Of a stretch of DNA of 64,000 nucleotides, positions 62,039 through 64,000 are shown piece after piece. Every line of letters begins with the position of its first letter. Position 1 is the stretch's first letter. The position numbers and the translations under genes are program-made. The stretch is taken from contig NZ_FOGW01000008.1 in NCBI RefSeq assembly GCF_900111325.1, forward strand, positions 1 to 64,000, read 5' to 3'. The stretch comes from Lachnobacterium bovis. Lineage in GTDB: Bacteria; Bacillota; Clostridia; Lachnospirales; Lachnospiraceae. The notes under the pieces are model-generated. The model made no database searches and was not told the DNA's origin. It saw nothing but the letters and a program-made list of their open reading frames with translations.

Positions 62039-62722
62039 ATGAGTAAGAAAATATATACTATGATGAAAAAAGGTAGAGCTATTGCAATTACCTGTTTTTT
62101 GATTTTTATAACCTTATCTTTAACAGCTTGTCAAAAGGAAGAAGTTTTAATATCTAATAAAAGCTCTGAAGCAAATAATTCAATAGAAAGAAAATATAAT
62201 TCCAAAAGTGACGAGCACAAACAAAAAAGTGAGAGTATGAATAATAAATATGCACATGGCAATGCTACAAGTAATGTAGTAGTGTATGTTTGTGGACAGG
62301 TTAATAAACCAGGCGTTTATCAATTATCAGCAAATAAAAGAATAAATGATGCAGTTGAGCTAGCTGGGGGATTTAAACCTGAGGCTGCTGTAGAGTATCA
62401 TAATTTGGCTGATAAATTGTTGGATGGACAAAAGATTTATGTTCCATCACGTCTAGAAGTACAAAATCAAGCTATTCCAAATGAGAATACATCAGTAAAC
62501 GATCAGTCTAAAAATGTACAAGATGACGGAAAGGTAAACTTGAATTCAGCAACAAAGGAACAATTGATGACGATTAAAGGCGTTGGCGAAAAAAAAGCAG
62601 ATAGCATTATAGATTACAGAACCAAACATGGTAATTTTTCCAAAATTGAAGATTTGAAAAATATAGCCGGAATAAAAGACGGTTTACTAAACAAAATCAA
62701 AGATTATATTACGGTGAACTGA
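62039..62722 (+). CDS. SLBB and helix-hairpin-helix (ComEA-like) lipoprotein
   Basis: 227 residues. A lipoprotein signal with lipobox LTAC (Cys31) precedes a disordered Ser/Asn/Lys linker, an SLBB domain (about 80-140, VVYVCGQVNKPGVYQL) and a ComEA-type double helix-hairpin-helix (about 165-227, VNLNSATKEQLMTIKGVG and GNFSKIEDLKNIAGI). ComEA proteins bind incoming DNA at the cell surface during transformation. Classical ComEA has a transmembrane anchor, so a lipid anchor here is a variation. No comEC or comEB follows directly; a two-component system starts 10 nt downstream. Confidence 0.88.
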   Translation: MSKKIYTMMKKGRAIAITCFLIFITLSLTACQKEEVLISNKSSEANNSIERKYNSKSDEHKQKSESMNNKYAHGNATSNVVVYVCGQVNKPGVYQLSANKRINDAVELAGGFKPEAAVEYHNLADKLLDGQKIYVPSRLEVQNQAIPNENTSVNDQSKNVQDDGKVNLNSATKEQLMTIKGVGEKKADSIIDYRTKHGNFSKIEDLKNIAGIKDGLLNKIKDYITVN

Positions 62723-62732
62723 GGAGTGTAAT

Positions 62733-63425
62733 ATGGCAAAGAAAGTATTGGTAGTCGATGACGAAAAACTAATTGTTAAAGGAATTCGATTTAGCTTAGA
62801 GCAAGATGACATGGAAGTTGATTGTGCCTATGATGGCGAGGAAGCATTAGAAAAAATTAAAAATAATAAATATGATATTATTTTATTAGATGTAATGTTA
62901 CCTAAAATGGAAGGTTTTGAAGTGTGTCAAGCAGTTAGAGAATTCTCAGATGTGCCAATCGTTATGCTTACAGCAAAGGGCGATGACATGGATAAGATTT
63001 TAGGACTTGAGTATGGCGCTGATGATTACATTACCAAACCATTTAATATTTTAGAAGTAAAAGCAAGAATTAAAGCAATTATGCGAAGAACATCCGGATT
63101 CAATCAACAAAAAGTTGATGAAACATTAATCACAAAGGGTGATTTGAAATTAGATTGTGACAGCAGAAGATTATATATTTTTGATAAAGAAGTTAATCTT
63201 ACAGCCAAAGAATTTGATTTATTAGAAATTCTTGTTAAAAACGAAAATAAAGTTTACAGTAGGGAAAATCTACTCCATATGGTATGGGGAAACGATTATC
63301 CAGGTGACGTAAGAACAGTAGATGTACATGTTCGTCGTCTTAGAGAAAAAATCGAAAAAAGCCCAAGTGAACCTAAGTATGTACACACTAAATGGGGCGT
63401 AGGATACTATTATAACCAAAGATAG
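62733..63425 (+). CDS. OmpR/PhoB-type response regulator
   Basis: 230 residues. Receiver domain (1-120) with acidic pair Asp9/Asp10, phospho-acceptor Asp53 (LLLDVMLP), Thr80 and Lys102 (YITKPF). The C-terminal winged helix (about 130-230) has LTAKEFDLLEILVKN, the recognition region VRTVDVHVRRLREKI and the end KWGVGYYY. Very close in plan to WalR/PhoP-like regulators of Firmicutes. AGGAG lies before ATG. It pairs with the sensor kinase 14 nt downstream. Confidence 0.95.
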   Translation: MAKKVLVVDDEKLIVKGIRFSLEQDDMEVDCAYDGEEALEKIKNNKYDIILLDVMLPKMEGFEVCQAVREFSDVPIVMLTAKGDDMDKILGLEYGADDYITKPFNILEVKARIKAIMRRTSGFNQQKVDETLITKGDLKLDCDSRRLYIFDKEVNLTAKEFDLLEILVKNENKVYSRENLLHMVWGNDYPGDVRTVDVHVRRLREKIEKSPSEPKYVHTKWGVGYYYNQR

Positions 63426-63439
63426 TAGGAGTACTGTAA

Positions 63440-64000
63440 ATGTTAAAGAACAAAAAATTTTTGGGATTTATAAAAAGTATGAAATTTAGATTGATGCTTA
63501 TTTTTGTGGTTATGGCCATCGTGCCATGCCACATTTTAAGAATAGGGATAATTTCATCTTATGAGGCTAGAGCAGTTTCTATTAGAGAAAGTGAAATTTT
63601 AAGTCAATCTAAAATATTAGCAAACAAAATTGCAAAATCTGATTTTTTGGCAGGAAAAGGAGACAGCGATGTTGATTCGCAGGTAAACACATTGGCCAAT
63701 TTGTATGATGGACGAGTGATTTTGGTAGATAAAAGTTATAAAATTGTTCGTGATACTTATAATATTGACGAACGTAAGACAATTATTTCAGGTCAAGTAG
63801 TTAAAACTTTTGCTGGAAAAGAGTTAATCAATTATGATAAGAAAAATCATTATGTTGAGTTAACTATTCCAGTTTCTAATATCGAGGATGATAATAGAAA
63901 TATTTTAGGAGTAATGCTTGTTAGTGTTTCAACTAATAATATTGTTTTGAATAAAGTTTATTTGTCTCAGGTTGGATTAATCATAGAGATGACAATTGGA
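63440..64000 (+). CDS. Sensor histidine kinase, N-terminal part (cut by window end)
   Basis: 187 codons are visible and the frame remains open at the right edge. A membrane span (about residues 17-40, MLIFVVMAIVPCHILRIGII) is followed by an extracellular domain of about 135 residues with a PAS/Cache-like pattern (LYDGRVILVDKSYKIVRDT, VELTIPVSN, GVMLVSVST); a second span appears to begin at the edge (VGLIIEMTIG). HAMP, dimerisation and ATPase domains lie outside. TAGGAG precedes the ATG. It is the likely partner of the upstream response regulator; the signal is unknown. Confidence 0.85.
   Translation, partial: MLKNKKFLGFIKSMKFRLMLIFVVMAIVPCHILRIGIISSYEARAVSIRESEILSQSKILANKIAKSDFLAGKGDSDVDSQVNTLANLYDGRVILVDKSYKIVRDTYNIDERKTIISGQVVKTFAGKELINYDKKNHYVELTIPVSNIEDDNRNILGVMLVSVSTNNIVLNKVYLSQVGLIIEMTIG

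Overview
The window is AT-rich bacterial DNA (about one third G+C by eye) with strong GGAGG-type ribosome binding sites, short intergenic gaps and sigma-A style promoters. The gene families point to an anaerobic Gram-positive of the Clostridia, most likely Lachnospiraceae: a T7SSb secretion locus, the UPF0237/UPF0210 pair, a very large 2-hydroxyacyl-CoA dehydratase activase fusion, stand-alone AICAR transformylase plus PurO-type IMP cyclohydrolase, AddAB and ArgR-like boxes. Genus and species cannot be settled from the sequence alone. I found no rRNA, tRNA, CRISPR array, transposase or prophage genes; this is mostly core chromosome with one accessory secretion locus and one glucan-use locus.

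Layout. 1-6.9 kb: right part of a type VIIb secretion locus (unknown membrane protein end, EssA-like, EssB, EsaB, EssC). 7-10.6 kb: Na/phosphate symporter with PhoU domain, hemolysin III-like protein (reverse), nucleoside diphosphate kinase. 10.8-15.4 kb: AraC regulator divergent from a GH5 and a secreted GH16 glucanase. 15.5-26.3 kb: a long forward run of housekeeping genes (thioesterase, Xaa-Pro aminopeptidase, PolA, CoaE, FtsA-like ATPase, metallo-beta-lactamase fold hydrolase, ACT protein, UPF0210). 26.3-29.6 kb: a glycosyltransferase and the last two purine steps. 29.8-38.6 kb: AddB, AddA, Maf, a small unknown protein, PAP2 phosphatase. 38.9-41 kb: HtpG (reverse) with a perfect CIRCE operator. 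41.4-45.1 kb: thioesterase, amino-acid ABC transporter with an unusual order of its binding lobes, and a membrane-anchored hydrolase. 45.2-51 kb (reverse): enolase and the giant dehydratase activase. 51.3-56.3 kb: derlin/rhomboid-like membrane protein, BMP-type binding protein, glutaminyl-tRNA synthetase, DUF2225 protein. 56.6-61.9 kb: arginine synthesis, argG divergent from argC-GNAT-argB-argD, with ArgR-like boxes. 62-64 kb: SLBB/ComEA lipoprotein and a two-component system cut by the window end.

How genes work together. The arginine genes form a divergon with boxes over both promoters; a GNAT protein sits where argJ or argA would be expected. AddAB repairs double-strand breaks. PurO and the transformylase together replace bifunctional PurH. 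The AraC/GH5/GH16 cluster looks like a beta-glucan utilisation unit: a secreted laminarinase cuts outside, and a GH5 without signal peptide may finish inside. Several coding sequences carry in-frame tandem repeats (EssC, the phosphate symporter, GH16, the FtsA-like protein, AddB), a recurrent trait of this stretch.

Most notable observations: a binding-protein/permease fusion whose two lobes are in permuted order; a perfect-consensus promoter pointing into a stable hairpin upstream of glnS; a CIRCE element on htpG; the ArgR-like divergon with a candidate N-acetylglutamate synthase; the cysteine repeat in EssC; and a possible recent stop codon in the symporter tail. Many starts were moved to an internal ATG because a good ribosome binding site lies between the longest open frame start and that ATG.
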